Positions 28,318 to 38,873 of a stretch of 64,000 bases of DNA are shown here, piece by piece; within the stretch, counting starts at the first letter, position 1; every line of letters begins with the position of its first letter. The stretch comes from Gaiellales bacterium (GTDB lineage: Bacteria; Actinomycetota; Thermoleophilia; BMS3ABIN01). The position numbers and the translations under genes are program-made. The notes below the pieces were generated by a model. The model made no database searches. It was given only the letters and a program-made list of their open reading frames with translations, and was not told the DNA's origin. Where the stretch lies: NCBI GenBank assembly GCA_003599855.1, contig QZKG01000064.1, forward strand, positions 1 to 64,000, in the 5' to 3' direction.

Positions 28318-28800
28318 TTACAGGTTCAATTCGCAGATATCGGGAAGATTCCTGAGCTTCTGCTTGTAATCGAAGCCGTAGCCGACGAAGAACTCGTCCG
28401 GTACGGTGAACCCCCTGTACTTGACCGGCAACTCGACCATTCTCCTGTAAGGACGATCCAGCAAGGTAGCAATCTCCAGTGATGCAGGATTACGCAACCA
28501 GAGATTCCGTATGATGTAGTTGAGGGTCAGGCCCGTGTCGATGACGTCCTCGACGATCAGGAGATGACGGCCTTCGACATCCTGGTCCAGGTCCTTGAGA
28601 AACCGCACCTGGCGGCGGCTGCCCATGCCTTCCTGCTGATCCTGAAAAAGTGTGGAGATAGCTATGAAGTCGATACTCATCGGCACCGTGATCTCACGCG
28701 CAAGGTCAGCAAGGAAGAACACTGCTCCTTTGAGAATCGAGATGAGGACCGGCTCCAGATCCTCGTAGTCACGGGAGATCTCGGCGCCGAGTTCGCGCAC
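28318..28800 (-). CDS. hpt: Hypoxanthine phosphoribosyltransferase, 5' end disputed
   Basis: Purine salvage enzyme making IMP/GMP from base and PRPP. The PRPP loop is LIVEDVIDTGLTL (about 81-93), LKGAVFFLADL lies near the N-terminus and GYGFDYKQKLRNLP near the end. The GTG at 28800 gives only 160 residues. The frame continues upstream with typical family sequence (LPSAEIAERV) but has no ATG, GTG or TTG before a stop. A CTG at 28869 behind GGGGGG could be the start. Alternatively, loss of one base in the six-G run would join the frame to an ATG at 28888 and give the usual ~185 residues. Confidence 0.9.
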   Translation of the reverse strand: MRELGAEISRDYEDLEPVLISILKGAVFFLADLAREITVPMSIDFIAISTLFQDQQEGMGSRRQVRFLKDLDQDVEGRHLLIVEDVIDTGLTLNYIIRNLWLRNPASLEIATLLDRPYRRMVELPVKYRGFTVPDEFFVGYGFDYKQKLRNLPDICELNL

Positions 28801-28931
28801 GCGCTCAGCAATCTCCGCGCTCGGAAGGTACGCTTTGCCGACCAGGTTGTCAGGCTCCGAACTTTCCAGCGTGGTCCCCCCTCTCCATTCGCGGCATGCG
28901 CGCCATCGGCCTGGCCAGATTATTCAACCGG

Positions 28932-29300
28932 TCATTGATCTGCCTTGAGGTCATACTTCTGCGCCAGCTTGAGAAAATCTTTCTTGTAGAAAAGCTTGAT
29001 GTTGACCTCGGGGAACTTCTCCCCGATCTTCCGTATCTTCATGTTCTTCTTCGTCACATGCGCCTGCTTCATGGTGGTGAGCTCAATGAACAGATCCTGC
29101 TCGGGAAGGTAGAAATCAGGCGTGAACGCCTCGATCACATTCCCCTCTGCATCTCTCTCGAGCACGAATGTCCTCGGCTCGTACATCCAGGGTATCCGAT
29201 AGTAATCAAGGATCTTTGCGCACTCTTCCTCGCTGCTATTAGCAAAATGCGGAGGAGTGTCTCCAATATAGGAAGTGAACTTGCTTTTCTGGCCGGCCAT
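28932..29300 (-). CDS. PD-(D/E)xK nuclease-like protein of unknown role
   Basis: This protein of about 122 residues (ATG at 29300) contains YYRIPWMYEPRTF followed by FTPDFYLPEQDLFIELTT. The PDF-x-E-x-T pattern resembles a PD-(D/E)xK nuclease core with Lys replaced at the usual position. A basic helix with KKNMKIRKIGEKFP comes next. It is encoded just upstream of hpt on the same strand. I cannot name the family with certainty; a function in nucleic-acid handling is inference. Confidence 0.7.
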   Translation of the reverse strand: MAGQKSKFTSYIGDTPPHFANSSEEECAKILDYYRIPWMYEPRTFVLERDAEGNVIEAFTPDFYLPEQDLFIELTTMKQAHVTKKNMKIRKIGEKFPEVNIKLFYKKDFLKLAQKYDLKADQ

Positions 29301-29355
29301 GCAGTGCAACTATAACAGAGGGTTGGATGATGGCTCAAGCAGCCACGTCCGTGAT

Positions 29356-29385
29356 TTGACCCCCCAAGTGATGCTGTGCTAGCTT
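29356..29385 (+). promoter_or_regulatory. Promoter of lysA, probably leaderless
   Basis: TTGACC, 18 bases, then TG-n-TAGCTT (extended -10). The expected start point (about 29392-29394) coincides with the ATG at 29394, which supports that codon over the GTG at 29376. Confidence 0.5.
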
Positions 29386-29393
29386 CTTTTCCT

Positions 29394-30713
29394 ATGAAAA
29401 TCACGATTCCGCCACTGCCATCTTCCAGCAGGACCAACGATGAGGGACACCTCGAGGTCGCCGGCTGCGACGTGGTCGCGCTGGCGTCTGAGTTCGGGAC
29501 CCCCCTGATCATCTATGACGAAGAACAGATCCGGGAGCATTGCCGGACGTACCTGCAGTCCTTCAGAGCCAGGACCGATGATTTCGAAATCGCCTATGCC
29601 AGCAAGGCCTTCACCTGCCTGGCCATGTGCCAGCTACTGGCGGAGGAGGACATGTCCCTCGACGTCGCATCCGGCGGAGAGCTCTACACGGCGCTCAAGG
29701 CATGGTTCCCGCCTGAGAAGATCTACATGCACGGCAACGCGAACAACACTGAGGAACTGGCCCGCGGTATCAGGTCCGAGGTAGGGCACATAGTAGCTGA
29801 TTCAATGGACGAGATCCTGGCACTGAACCGGATAGCTGTGAAGAACAGCCGCAGGCAGCCTGTAATGATCAGGGTCACGCCCGGCGTCGAGGCACACACA
29901 CATGATTTCATCAAGACAGGCAAACAGGACTCGAAGTTCGGGATAGGCATCGCCGACGATCGGGCCTTTTCGGCCGTTGCTCTTGCGATGGAGCAGGAAA
30001 ACCTTGAACTGGTCGGCCTGCACATGCATATCGGCTCCCAGATTTTCGACCTGGAACCGTACAGTCAGGCTCTCGCGGTAATGGCTGATTTCATGGCCCG
30101 CTGCCAACAGGAACTGGGCTTCGACTGTCGCGTGCTCGACGCGGGCGGAGGGCTGGGCGCTTCGTACCTGTCCGGGGATCAACCAGCTGGCATCGACAGC
30201 TTCGCCGAGGTTGTCGTCGGCGGGACCAGAAGGGAGATGGAGCGCGTCGGCCTGCCTGTACCCCACATAGTGGTCGAGCCCGGAAGGTCGATAGTAGCCA
30301 ATGCCGGTCTGACTGTCTACACAGTGGAAACCGTGAAGGAGATACCGGGAATACGGACATACGTAGCAGTCAGCGGCGGCATGTCGGACAATATGCGTCC
30401 GATGCTCTACGGCGCCCGATACGAGGCTTTGCTGGCCAATCGGGCCACGGAGCAAGACGCGGGAACGTATACAATAGCCGGCAAGCATTGTGAATCTGGT
30501 GATATCCTCGTCAAGGAAGCACAGCTGCCCGAGCCACAACCCGGCGACCTGCTGGTTACCCCTGCTACCGGAGCGTACGGTTATTCGATGTCCAGCAATT
30601 ATAACGGTCAACCCCGGCCGGCGGTCTTATTTGTGAAAAAAGGCGCTGCGAGGGTCATAATAAGAAGAGAGAGTTACGAGGACCTGGTCCACCTGCACGA
30701 GCGCCTGGAATAG
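29394..30713 (+). CDS. lysA: Diaminopimelate decarboxylase
   Basis: PLP enzyme (fold III) that makes lysine from meso-diaminopimelate. At 439 residues it shows the PLP Lys in AYASKAF, SLDVASGGEL, GLHMHIGSQIF, LDAGGGLG and EPGRSIVANAG, plus the CESGD motif of the second subunit's site. The ATG at 29394 is used because a good promoter places the RNA start right there. It begins a plus-strand run that continues through the GCS2 and moeA genes. Confidence 0.94.
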   Translation: MKITIPPLPSSSRTNDEGHLEVAGCDVVALASEFGTPLIIYDEEQIREHCRTYLQSFRARTDDFEIAYASKAFTCLAMCQLLAEEDMSLDVASGGELYTALKAWFPPEKIYMHGNANNTEELARGIRSEVGHIVADSMDEILALNRIAVKNSRRQPVMIRVTPGVEAHTHDFIKTGKQDSKFGIGIADDRAFSAVALAMEQENLELVGLHMHIGSQIFDLEPYSQALAVMADFMARCQQELGFDCRVLDAGGGLGASYLSGDQPAGIDSFAEVVVGGTRREMERVGLPVPHIVVEPGRSIVANAGLTVYTVETVKEIPGIRTYVAVSGGMSDNMRPMLYGARYEALLANRATEQDAGTYTIAGKHCESGDILVKEAQLPEPQPGDLLVTPATGAYGYSMSSNYNGQPRPAVLFVKKGAARVIIRRESYEDLVHLHERLE

Positions 30714-30735
30714 GACGTCACAAAAAAATAAGATC

Positions 30736-31923
30736 ATGGCCGGATACAATCACAGCCTGGAAGAGGCGGCTGTCCGTTTTGACAGTTCCAAGGATTTCAC
30801 AATCGGGATCGAGGAAGAGTTCCAGATCCTTGATCCTGAGAGCCTTGCCCTGACCAACCGCTTCGAGGAGATGAAGGCTGCCGGCGAGAAGCGCCTGGGG
30901 TCGTCGATCCGGGGCGAACTGATAGCTTCCGAGGTCGAGATATGCACAGACAAGTGTGCGTCGATTGCTGAAGCCGCTAAAGATCTTCGGGACAAGAGAA
31001 GGGGCCTGTTTCGTACCGCGGCGGAGCTTGGTGTCACGCTGGGAGCAACGGGCACTCACCCGTTTGCCGACTGGAAAGATCAACGAATAATCAACACCCC
31101 CCATTACCAGCGGGTCGAAGAGCTCCTTCGCTACTGCGCCTGGCATAACACGACCTTCGGGATGCATGTCCACATCGGCATCAGGGGGCGGGAGCGCATT
31201 ATCGCGATCTTCGATGCGATACGCAGTTATCTGCCGATATTTCTGGCGCTTTCAGCCAACTCGCCTTTTGCCGAGGGCGTCTATACATACCTGCACTCGA
31301 CCCGTTCCCAGCTTTTCACGAAGTTCTTTCCCCGCTGTGGCATACCGGGCCCGATCGGCAGCTGGGATGAATATACCGATTACATGAGTACGCTTTTCAG
31401 CACCGGCTCTGTCACTGAGCCGACCCAGGTCTGGTGGAGCGTAAGGCCTCATCCTTATTTCGGAACCCTGGAAATCCGCATATGCGACTGCCAGAGCAAT
31501 GTCGAGGATACTCTGGCTGTCTCTGCGCTGATACTTGCCGTGACTGCGATGCTTGCCGGCGAATACGACGATGGACGCGAACTGCCTGTAGCCAATACGA
31601 TGCAGGTAGAGGAGAACTTCTGGAACGCAATCCGTTTCGGGCTGGACGCTGAGATGATCGATTTCGGTCTGAGGCAGCGCATTCCGGTGAAGGAAGCGAT
31701 CGTCCGGCTGACCGACCGGGTATCAACTCATGCAAAGCGGCTGGGACTGGGCGAACACATGGAACGCATCAGGCAGATCATCACAGTCGGCAACGGCGCC
31801 CAAAGGCAGATCAGGATGTATCAGGAGACCGGGGATATCCTCGAGGTATTCACGCAAGCAGTCTCCTGGTGCCAGCCGGAACGGCACCAGGAAGAGCGAT
31901 CTCGATTGTCCGAGCAGTTATGA
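30736..31923 (+). CDS. GCS2-family carboxylate-amine ligase (YbdK-like)
   Basis: The 395-residue protein has the family's FTIGIEEEFQILDPES (about 17-32), HPFADW, FGMHVHIG (His pair for metal/ATP) and HPYFGTLEIRICDCQ. These enzymes join glutamate to cysteine or another amine using ATP; YbdK-type members have weak or different substrate choice. It starts 22 bases after lysA and its stop overlaps the moeA start by four bases (ATGA). A role in making a thiol or gamma-glutamyl compound is inference. Confidence 0.9.
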   Translation: MAGYNHSLEEAAVRFDSSKDFTIGIEEEFQILDPESLALTNRFEEMKAAGEKRLGSSIRGELIASEVEICTDKCASIAEAAKDLRDKRRGLFRTAAELGVTLGATGTHPFADWKDQRIINTPHYQRVEELLRYCAWHNTTFGMHVHIGIRGRERIIAIFDAIRSYLPIFLALSANSPFAEGVYTYLHSTRSQLFTKFFPRCGIPGPIGSWDEYTDYMSTLFSTGSVTEPTQVWWSVRPHPYFGTLEIRICDCQSNVEDTLAVSALILAVTAMLAGEYDDGRELPVANTMQVEENFWNAIRFGLDAEMIDFGLRQRIPVKEAIVRLTDRVSTHAKRLGLGEHMERIRQIITVGNGAQRQIRMYQETGDILEVFTQAVSWCQPERHQEERSRLSEQL

Positions 31924-33167
31924 GCAAGCGCGAATTCTTCAAGGTCATCGAGTTGCCCAGGGCCTTTGCCATCATCGCTGACCAGGTTCCACGCCCTTCG
32001 CTCGAAAGTGAGTCAGTGCCCCTGGACGCTTGCTTGGGGCGGTATCTCGCCCGCGATGTATTCGCGGAAGAGGACATCCCCCCCTTCAACCGGTCCATTA
32101 TGGACGGTTTTGCAGTCAGGTCAAGCGACACTTTTGGCGCTACGGCGGGCAGCCCGGCATATCTGGAGGTGAGCGGGGCAGTCAGAATGGGTATGGCGGC
32201 GGACCTCTCGATCGCTCCGGGACAGGCAGCCGCCATACCAACTGGAGGAATGCTGCCGCAGGGGGCAGACGCTGTCGTCATGATCGAACACACTGCTCCC
32301 ATCGACGAGAGCACGATCGAAGTCGGCAAGCCTGTCGCGCCCGGGGAAAACGTAGTCAGCGCCGGCGAGGACTTCAGAACAGGGGACCTGCTGATGAAGG
32401 CGGGGATGCGCCTCAGGCCTCAGGATCTGGGAGCCCTGGCAGCTTTAGGTCACGGATCGATCGACGTCTTCAGGCCGGTCAGGGTAGGCATCCTGTCTAC
32501 CGGGGACGAGATTGTGGACGTGGACGCTCCCGTTGGACCAGGCCAACTGCGTGACGTCAATTATTATGCGATCGCCGGACTCGTCCGGTCCTCAGGCTCC
32601 GAGCCTGTCAGGCTGGGCATATGCCCGGATGACGCGGCTTTGATTCGGGACCGTCTTGCGGGCGCTATCGATACCTGTGATATCGTGATCGTCTCCGGGG
32701 GCAGTTCGGTCGGAGCCGCAGACATAGCCCCTGAGGTGATAGATGGACTGGGCGAACCGGGTATCCTTATCCACGGAATTGCGGTCAAGCCGGGTAAGCC
32801 TTCGATCATCGCCGTCGCCGATGGGACTCCTGTCTTCGGGCTCCCCGGACACCCGGTCAGCGCTTTCGACATCTACAATCTGCTGGTTGACCGCCTGATC
32901 GGTCTATTCTACGGTGGTGAAGACAGTCGTTGGTCGACCCGGCCGCAGATCCGGGCAAAGCTGGGTCGGAACTTGTCATCGGTGTCCGGCCGCGAAGACC
33001 GCATCCGCGTCACGCTTGAACAAAGGGAAGATGGGATCTGGGCCAATCCCCTCATGGGAAAATCCGGTCTCATATCACTGCTGGTACGTGCTGACGGGGT
33101 GGCTGTCATACCGTTTGAGGCTGAGGGCATCGAGCGTGGCGGCGAGGTCTGCGTTGAACTCTTCTGA
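31920..33167 (+). CDS. moeA: Molybdopterin molybdotransferase
   Basis: Inserts molybdate (or tungstate) into adenylated molybdopterin. The 415-residue protein starts at the ATG at 31920 (ATGA overlap); an open frame upstream overlaps the previous gene. Motifs: FNRSIMDGFAVRSSDT, IPTGGMLPQGADAVVMIEHT, STGDEIV, the MPT-binding VSGGSSVGAADI, and GLPGHPVSAFDIY. A second moeA-type gene follows within 14 bases. Confidence 0.94.
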   Translation: MSKREFFKVIELPRAFAIIADQVPRPSLESESVPLDACLGRYLARDVFAEEDIPPFNRSIMDGFAVRSSDTFGATAGSPAYLEVSGAVRMGMAADLSIAPGQAAAIPTGGMLPQGADAVVMIEHTAPIDESTIEVGKPVAPGENVVSAGEDFRTGDLLMKAGMRLRPQDLGALAALGHGSIDVFRPVRVGILSTGDEIVDVDAPVGPGQLRDVNYYAIAGLVRSSGSEPVRLGICPDDAALIRDRLAGAIDTCDIVIVSGGSSVGAADIAPEVIDGLGEPGILIHGIAVKPGKPSIIAVADGTPVFGLPGHPVSAFDIYNLLVDRLIGLFYGGEDSRWSTRPQIRAKLGRNLSSVSGREDRIRVTLEQREDGIWANPLMGKSGLISLLVRADGVAVIPFEAEGIERGGEVCVELF

Positions 33168-33180
33168 TGGAGATCATACC

Positions 33181-35103
33181 TTGAAAGCCAGGCGCAACGT
33201 CTACCTGAAGAACATCTCGTTGAGAGAAGCAGGCGGCCGATTGTTCGATGCTCTGAATGAAAAGGGCCTGCTCAAGCCGCTTGAAGGGGATGCCATGGCA
33301 GTCGAGGACAGCCTGGGCCGGGTCACATCAGCAGCCGTTTTTGCATCAAGCTCATCACCCCACTACCACTGCGCGGCGATGGATGGATATTCCTTGCATT
33401 TCTCCTCCAGCGTCGGCGCCTCCGACAAGGAACCCGTCCGCCTGACCCTGGGGGAAGACACCGAGATGGTCAATACCGGAGATGCGATGCCGGACGGCCA
33501 CAACGCGGTGATCATGGTAGAGGATGTCGACCAGGTCTCAGCCGGCATGATAGAGATCACCGCGGCTGTTACTCCCTGGCAGCATGTCAGGACTGTTGGC
33601 GAGGATATCGTAGCCACTGAGTTGATCCTGCCTGAAAACCAGAGGATCAGACCTGTCGACATCGCCGCGATGCTGGCCAGTGGTCTTACCAGCGTTCCGG
33701 TACGCCGCCAACCGCACATCGCCATCATCCCAACCGGTTCAGAATTGGTTCAACCGGGAAACGTCGCAGGGAGAGGGCAGATAATCGAGTTCAATTCACG
33801 ATTGCTGTCCTCTATGGCAAGTGGGTGGGGAGCGATAGCGAAAAGGCATGAGGTCGTGCCTGATGATTTCGGCGCCGTTGTCGCTGCCCTCTCCTCGGCT
33901 GCCGTGGAAAGTGACATCGTCGTGATCAACGCGGGCTCTTCCGCTGGCAGTGAGGACTATACCGTACATGCGATAGCCGAGATCGGCGAGGTTCTCGTGC
34001 ATGGTGTACGCATCAAGCCCGGCAAACCTGTCGTGCTCGGGATCATCGATGACACCCCCGTCTTGGGGATACCCGGATATCCGGTTTCAGCCGCCCTGAC
34101 CATGGACCTGTTCGCCAAGCCCCTTATCTACTCTCTCCAGGGGCTGCCGACGCCGACTAGGCACAGGTCCAGGGTGCATATCTCCCGCAAGATCACTTCG
34201 AGCATCGGCTCCGAGGAATTCATCCGCGTGAAAGCGGGCCGGGTGGGGGAAAAACTGATCGCTGCTCCCGTGGGACGTGGGGCCGGCGCCCTGATGTCAC
34301 TAGTGCGCGCGGATGGCCTGCTTCGTATACCGGAGGACAGCGAGGGGGTCAGGGACGGGTCGGAGGTGGAAATCGAGCTGCTGAAGGATCTCGCCGACGT
34401 CGAAAACACCATCGTCGCCATCGGCAGCCACGATATCGCTCTGGATCTGCTTGCCAGCGATCTAAGGCGACAGCATCCTGAGCTTATGCTTTCCTCGACC
34501 CATGTTGGCAGCCTGGGTGGGTTAATGGCCCTGAAACGGGGCGAAGCCCATCTTGCCGGCACCCACCTCATGGATGAAGAGACCGGTGAATATAACTTGT
34601 CCTTCATCAACAGATATCTGCCTGACGCGAAGATCAGACTGATCAACCTGGCATACAGGGAACAGGGCATCATGGTTCGCAGCGGAAACCCCTTGGGAAT
34701 TAATAGCATCGAGGACATAATCGCCAGGGACGCTGTCTTCATCAACCGCCAGAAGGGCTCGGGAACACGGATCCTTCTTGACTTCAAACTAAAACAAAAA
34801 CATATCGAACCTGCAACGATGCAGGGCTATGAACGCGAAGAGTATTCCCATATGGCAGTAGCCGCTGCCGTGCTTGATGGGGCAGCGGACGCAGGGCTGG
34901 GAATCCTGGCAGCGGCGCGAGCATTGGGTCTTGAGTTCATACCGGTGGCAACCGAGCGGTATGACCTCGCCATTCCCGGAGAGTTCTATCGGATGCCGCA
35001 GATACAGGCACTGCTTGAAGTCATGAGCGGGGAAGGTTTTCGGGAAAAGCTGCTATCTCTTGGGGGATATGATACGTCCCGCACGGGAACATTGATGAAC
35101 TGA
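33181..35103 (+). CDS. MoeA fused to a periplasmic-binding-like domain
   Basis: The 640-residue protein starts at a TTG at 33181, with GGAGA upstream; longer starts would read through the previous gene. Residues 1-410 are MoeA-like (YHCAAMDGYSLHF, NTGDAMPDGHNAVIMVEDV, PTGSELV, NAGSSAGSEDY, GIPGYPVSAALT). Residues 420-640 form a PBP-like domain (IAIGSHDIALDLLA region, GSLGGLMALKRGEAHLAG, INRQKGSGTRILLD) related to molybdate-sensing or binding modules. Tandem moeA genes often divide the work between molybdenum and tungsten; which one this copy handles is unknown. Confidence 0.9.
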   Translation: MKARRNVYLKNISLREAGGRLFDALNEKGLLKPLEGDAMAVEDSLGRVTSAAVFASSSSPHYHCAAMDGYSLHFSSSVGASDKEPVRLTLGEDTEMVNTGDAMPDGHNAVIMVEDVDQVSAGMIEITAAVTPWQHVRTVGEDIVATELILPENQRIRPVDIAAMLASGLTSVPVRRQPHIAIIPTGSELVQPGNVAGRGQIIEFNSRLLSSMASGWGAIAKRHEVVPDDFGAVVAALSSAAVESDIVVINAGSSAGSEDYTVHAIAEIGEVLVHGVRIKPGKPVVLGIIDDTPVLGIPGYPVSAALTMDLFAKPLIYSLQGLPTPTRHRSRVHISRKITSSIGSEEFIRVKAGRVGEKLIAAPVGRGAGALMSLVRADGLLRIPEDSEGVRDGSEVEIELLKDLADVENTIVAIGSHDIALDLLASDLRRQHPELMLSSTHVGSLGGLMALKRGEAHLAGTHLMDEETGEYNLSFINRYLPDAKIRLINLAYREQGIMVRSGNPLGINSIEDIIARDAVFINRQKGSGTRILLDFKLKQKHIEPATMQGYEREEYSHMAVAAAVLDGAADAGLGILAAARALGLEFIPVATERYDLAIPGEFYRMPQIQALLEVMSGEGFREKLLSLGGYDTSRTGTLMN

Positions 35104-35111
35104 GAGCGATA

Positions 35112-36050
35112 ATGTTTGAATGGGATACCCTGGCTGAAGATTCTCTTCATGAAAGCGCCGCCGGATGCCTGGCCGGCCTGGCGGTAGGCGATGCCCTGGG
35201 CAGGTCTGCGACGCACGGGAATATGAGCTTCACAGGAAGTGATGGGGCTTTTGGACCCTCCGCTGAACATCAGTTGCACCTGGAGCCAGGGCGTACCGCT
35301 GACGGCACTGCCCAGACGATCTGCCTTGCCCGGAGCCTCATAGAGCAAAGAGGCCTGGTTCCTTCAGATTTTGTTGCCGGGCTGGTCGACTGGTATGAGC
35401 AGCGGCCGGATTGCATAGGACTGCACACATCAAAAGTGCTCAAGCTCGCGTCAGAGGGAGAGGATTGGGAGAAATCAGCGCTGGAGGTGCAGATATCCGA
35501 CCCTGCTAGCGCAGGGAGCGGTTCGCTGGTTCGATGCGCTCCGATCGCGCTTCTCGATCACGCTTCACCGACGCTTGTGATAGAAGACAGCCGGCTCAGT
35601 TCCCGCGTCACCCATGCTCACTCGCATTGCCAGTGGTCATGCTCTTTCGCCAACCTCGTCATCGTTGAACTGCTGGGCGGGACAAGGCCGGTCAAGGCCG
35701 TGGATAATGCCCTCGCAATATGCGCCCATCGCGGTGATGTCAACAAGGATGTCATCGAGCGAGCGAAGCACGCCGCTATCCACAGCGACCGGGAGGCTTT
35801 GCGGACGAGCGGATTCGTTCTTGACGTACTGGAGTGCTCTCTCTGGTGCCTGTTGCATACTGATGATTTTGAATCGGCCTTGATGCAAGCAGCCAGGCTT
35901 GGCAACGAAGTTGGAAGTATCTGCACTGTCACGGGTGCGTTAGCCGGCGCAGCTTACGGTCTGGACTCGATCCCGCCAGACTGGCTCGAACCGATCACCG
36001 AGATAACTCTCCTCGAAGAAATCGCAGTAATACTGGTCGGCATATCCTGA
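35112..36050 (+). CDS. ADP-ribosylglycohydrolase family protein with degenerate metal site
   Basis: This 312-residue all-helical protein has the family start AAGCLAGLAVGDALG, HSHCQWSCSFANLV in the middle and TGALAGAAYG at the end. The two metal-binding blocks are altered. The first (normally TDDT) reads TADGTA, and the last (normally D-x-DT before the G-x-x-xG helix) reads NEVGS. It may bind ADP-ribose-like ligands without hydrolysing them, or may be losing function. It starts eight bases after the moeA fusion, so it is probably co-transcribed. Confidence 0.82.
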   Translation: MFEWDTLAEDSLHESAAGCLAGLAVGDALGRSATHGNMSFTGSDGAFGPSAEHQLHLEPGRTADGTAQTICLARSLIEQRGLVPSDFVAGLVDWYEQRPDCIGLHTSKVLKLASEGEDWEKSALEVQISDPASAGSGSLVRCAPIALLDHASPTLVIEDSRLSSRVTHAHSHCQWSCSFANLVIVELLGGTRPVKAVDNALAICAHRGDVNKDVIERAKHAAIHSDREALRTSGFVLDVLECSLWCLLHTDDFESALMQAARLGNEVGSICTVTGALAGAAYGLDSIPPDWLEPITEITLLEEIAVILVGIS

Positions 36051-36252
36051 AGTATCGCCCTGCACCTCCCGTGGATACTTCCATCGCGAGCCAGAAGTAC
36101 GCGCGCCTAAAATCACCCTGTTGCCGCTGTAAATTGTTCAACAATTATTGTCCGAAAAGTCAGCTTTGTAAACAAAGGAATTTCCTCCCCGGTGTTGAAC
36201 TTCTCGCCGAAGGGCGTGTGCCTGTTTCACCCCTTCATCCCTTATACCCGGC

Positions 36253-36280
36253 GAAAGACCCTCTTTTTAGAGGGTCTTTC
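36253..36280. terminator. Hairpin with perfect 11-base stem
   Basis: GAAAGACCCTC TTTTTA GAGGGTCTTTC. It ends in TTTC on both strands. It probably terminates the lysA-moeA-hydrolase transcript and could act in both directions. Confidence 0.65.
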
Positions 36281-36321
36281 GTTATTCTGACGGAAGAACA
36301 CATGTGCCCCTGTAAACAGCT

Positions 36322-36348
36322 CGAGGGCGGCCCTGTAGGCCGCCCTCG
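36322..36348 (-). terminator. Hairpin after groEL
   Basis: CGAGGGCGGCC CTGTA GGCCGCCCTCG, an 11-base GC-rich stem about 35 bases after the groEL stop. There is no strong T-run, so it may work as an RNA-stabilising hairpin instead. Confidence 0.5.
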
Positions 36349-36380
36349 TCCACAATCGTCTCTGCGCTTTCTTTTCTTGG

Positions 36381-38000
<1,620 letters not shown>

Positions 38001-38016
38001 TCACTCCTTTCTTCAG

Positions 38017-38310
38017 TTATTTCTTGACTACCTTGGCAAGGATGTCACTGGCCTTCATGATCAGTACTTCCTCACCTTCGATCTTGACCTCAGTGCCGCC
38101 ATACTTGCTGTAAATGACCTCGTCGCCCTTCTTCACGTCGAGCGGCACACGCTTGCCGTGCTTGTCCATCCTGCCGTCGCCCACGGCGACGATCTTGCCC
38201 CGCTGCGGCTTCTCCTGTGCGGTGTCAGGTAGAACGATCCCGCTTGCGGTAACATCCTCCGACTCAACAGCCTTGACGATCACCCGGTCCTCAAGTGGTT
38301 TCAAATTCAT
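38017..38310 (-). CDS. groES: Co-chaperonin GroES
   Basis: The 97-residue protein starts at the ATG at 38310, which has GGAGGG upstream; a start seven codons earlier is less likely. It contains [11 protein letters not shown], the mobile loop with [15 protein letters not shown] (about 22-36) and [16 protein letters not shown]. It caps GroEL during folding. The upstream region has a consensus promoter overlapping the start of a CIRCE operator. Confidence 0.97.
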   Translation of the reverse strand: MNLKPLEDRVIVKAVESEDVTASGIVLPDTAQEKPQRGKIVAVGDGRMDKHGKRVPLDVKKGDEVIYSKYGGTEVKIEGEEVLIMKASDILAKVVKK

Positions 38311-38378
38311 GGTACATCCCTCCTTCGTCATTTTTGTGCATCGGCTGCGAGCGCAGCAATGATGCCTTCCAGAATTCT

Positions 38379-38401
38379 GGCACTCTCAATAGTAGAGTGC
38401 C
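38379..38401 (-). promoter_or_regulatory. CIRCE operator (HrcA site)
   Basis: GGCACTC, nine bases, GAGTGCC. This is the CIRCE dyad with its exact nine-base spacer and one change from the TTAGCACTC consensus arm. It lies just downstream of the groES -10, so HrcA would block transcription under normal conditions. Confidence 0.9.
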
Positions 38402-38409
38402 AATCGCAT

Positions 38410-38438
38410 ATGATAATTACCCAATCAGGTTTTGTCAA
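38410..38438 (-). promoter_or_regulatory. Sigma-A promoter of groESL
   Basis: On the minus strand TTGACA, 17 bases, TATCAT. It is nine bases upstream of the CIRCE element. Confidence 0.85.
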
Positions 38439-38469
38439 ATTAAGCGATACAGGTTGACTAGAACAACAA

Positions 38470-38492
38470 AAACCGCTGCAAATGAGCGGTTT
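38470..38492 (-). terminator. Terminator of the zinc-ribbon gene
   Basis: AAACCGCT / AGCGGTTT with a seven-base loop, followed on the minus strand by TTGTTGTT. It lies about 45 bases after the gene's stop. Confidence 0.65.
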
Positions 38493-38537
38493 ATATCAAC
38501 TCTGGGATCAATCCCGCCAATGTTCCGAAAAACTCTG

Positions 38538-38762
38538 TTATCCGTCTTCCTTATCTTTTCTTTCAGCCTCGAAGACGTGTTTGAAACACTGCTCCGCGCC
38601 GGGACACCATTCTATGCAGGAAGACGGCTCCCGCGTGACCGTACGCTTGCATTCCGGACACTTGGCCTTGGACTCTCCGGTAAAGAGCTCCACCTCCCCG
38701 CCGCAATACGGGCACTCTTTTATCGTTATCTCAACATCGCTGCCTGGGCACTTGACCTTCAT
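38538..38762 (-). CDS. Small zinc-ribbon protein, unknown function
   Basis: The 74-residue protein has eight Cys: one at position 5, then CPYC, CPEC, C-x3-WC and C. CPYCGG and CPECKR form a likely zinc ribbon (about 17-40). The second half, PSSCIEWCPGAEQC, looks like a second metal-binding knuckle. Similar short modules occur alone or attached to HD hydrolases in anaerobes; I cannot assign a function. It is a single gene with its own terminator, divergent from the propeller lipoprotein gene. Confidence 0.75.
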   Translation of the reverse strand: MKVKCPGSDVEITIKECPYCGGEVELFTGESKAKCPECKRTVTREPSSCIEWCPGAEQCFKHVFEAERKDKEDG

Positions 38763-38873
38763 GTGCTATTACACCTGCTTCCAGATCCGGGTACTTTCTA
38801 AACCTTGAATCCCTTATTATCACAATAGCAGTATTCCACTACCGAAGGTTACCAAACCAGAGGAAGGGCTGCC

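Larger units (their letters stand above)
36051..36380. other. Gene-free stretch before groEL with palindromes and two hairpins
   Basis: No convincing gene is seen. It holds a stem GAAGTATC / GATACTTC (36049-36081), a 15-base palindrome AATTGTT-C-AACAATT (36132-36146), a dyad terminator at 36253 and a hairpin at 36322. The 36147-36252 stretch between the palindrome and the terminator could be a short RNA, but nothing identifies it. Confidence 0.4.

Noticed and set aside
32914-33180. Long upstream extension of the second moeA frame
   Set aside because: It overlaps the first moeA almost fully and encodes no MoeA-like residues; the TTG at 33181 begins the homologous part.
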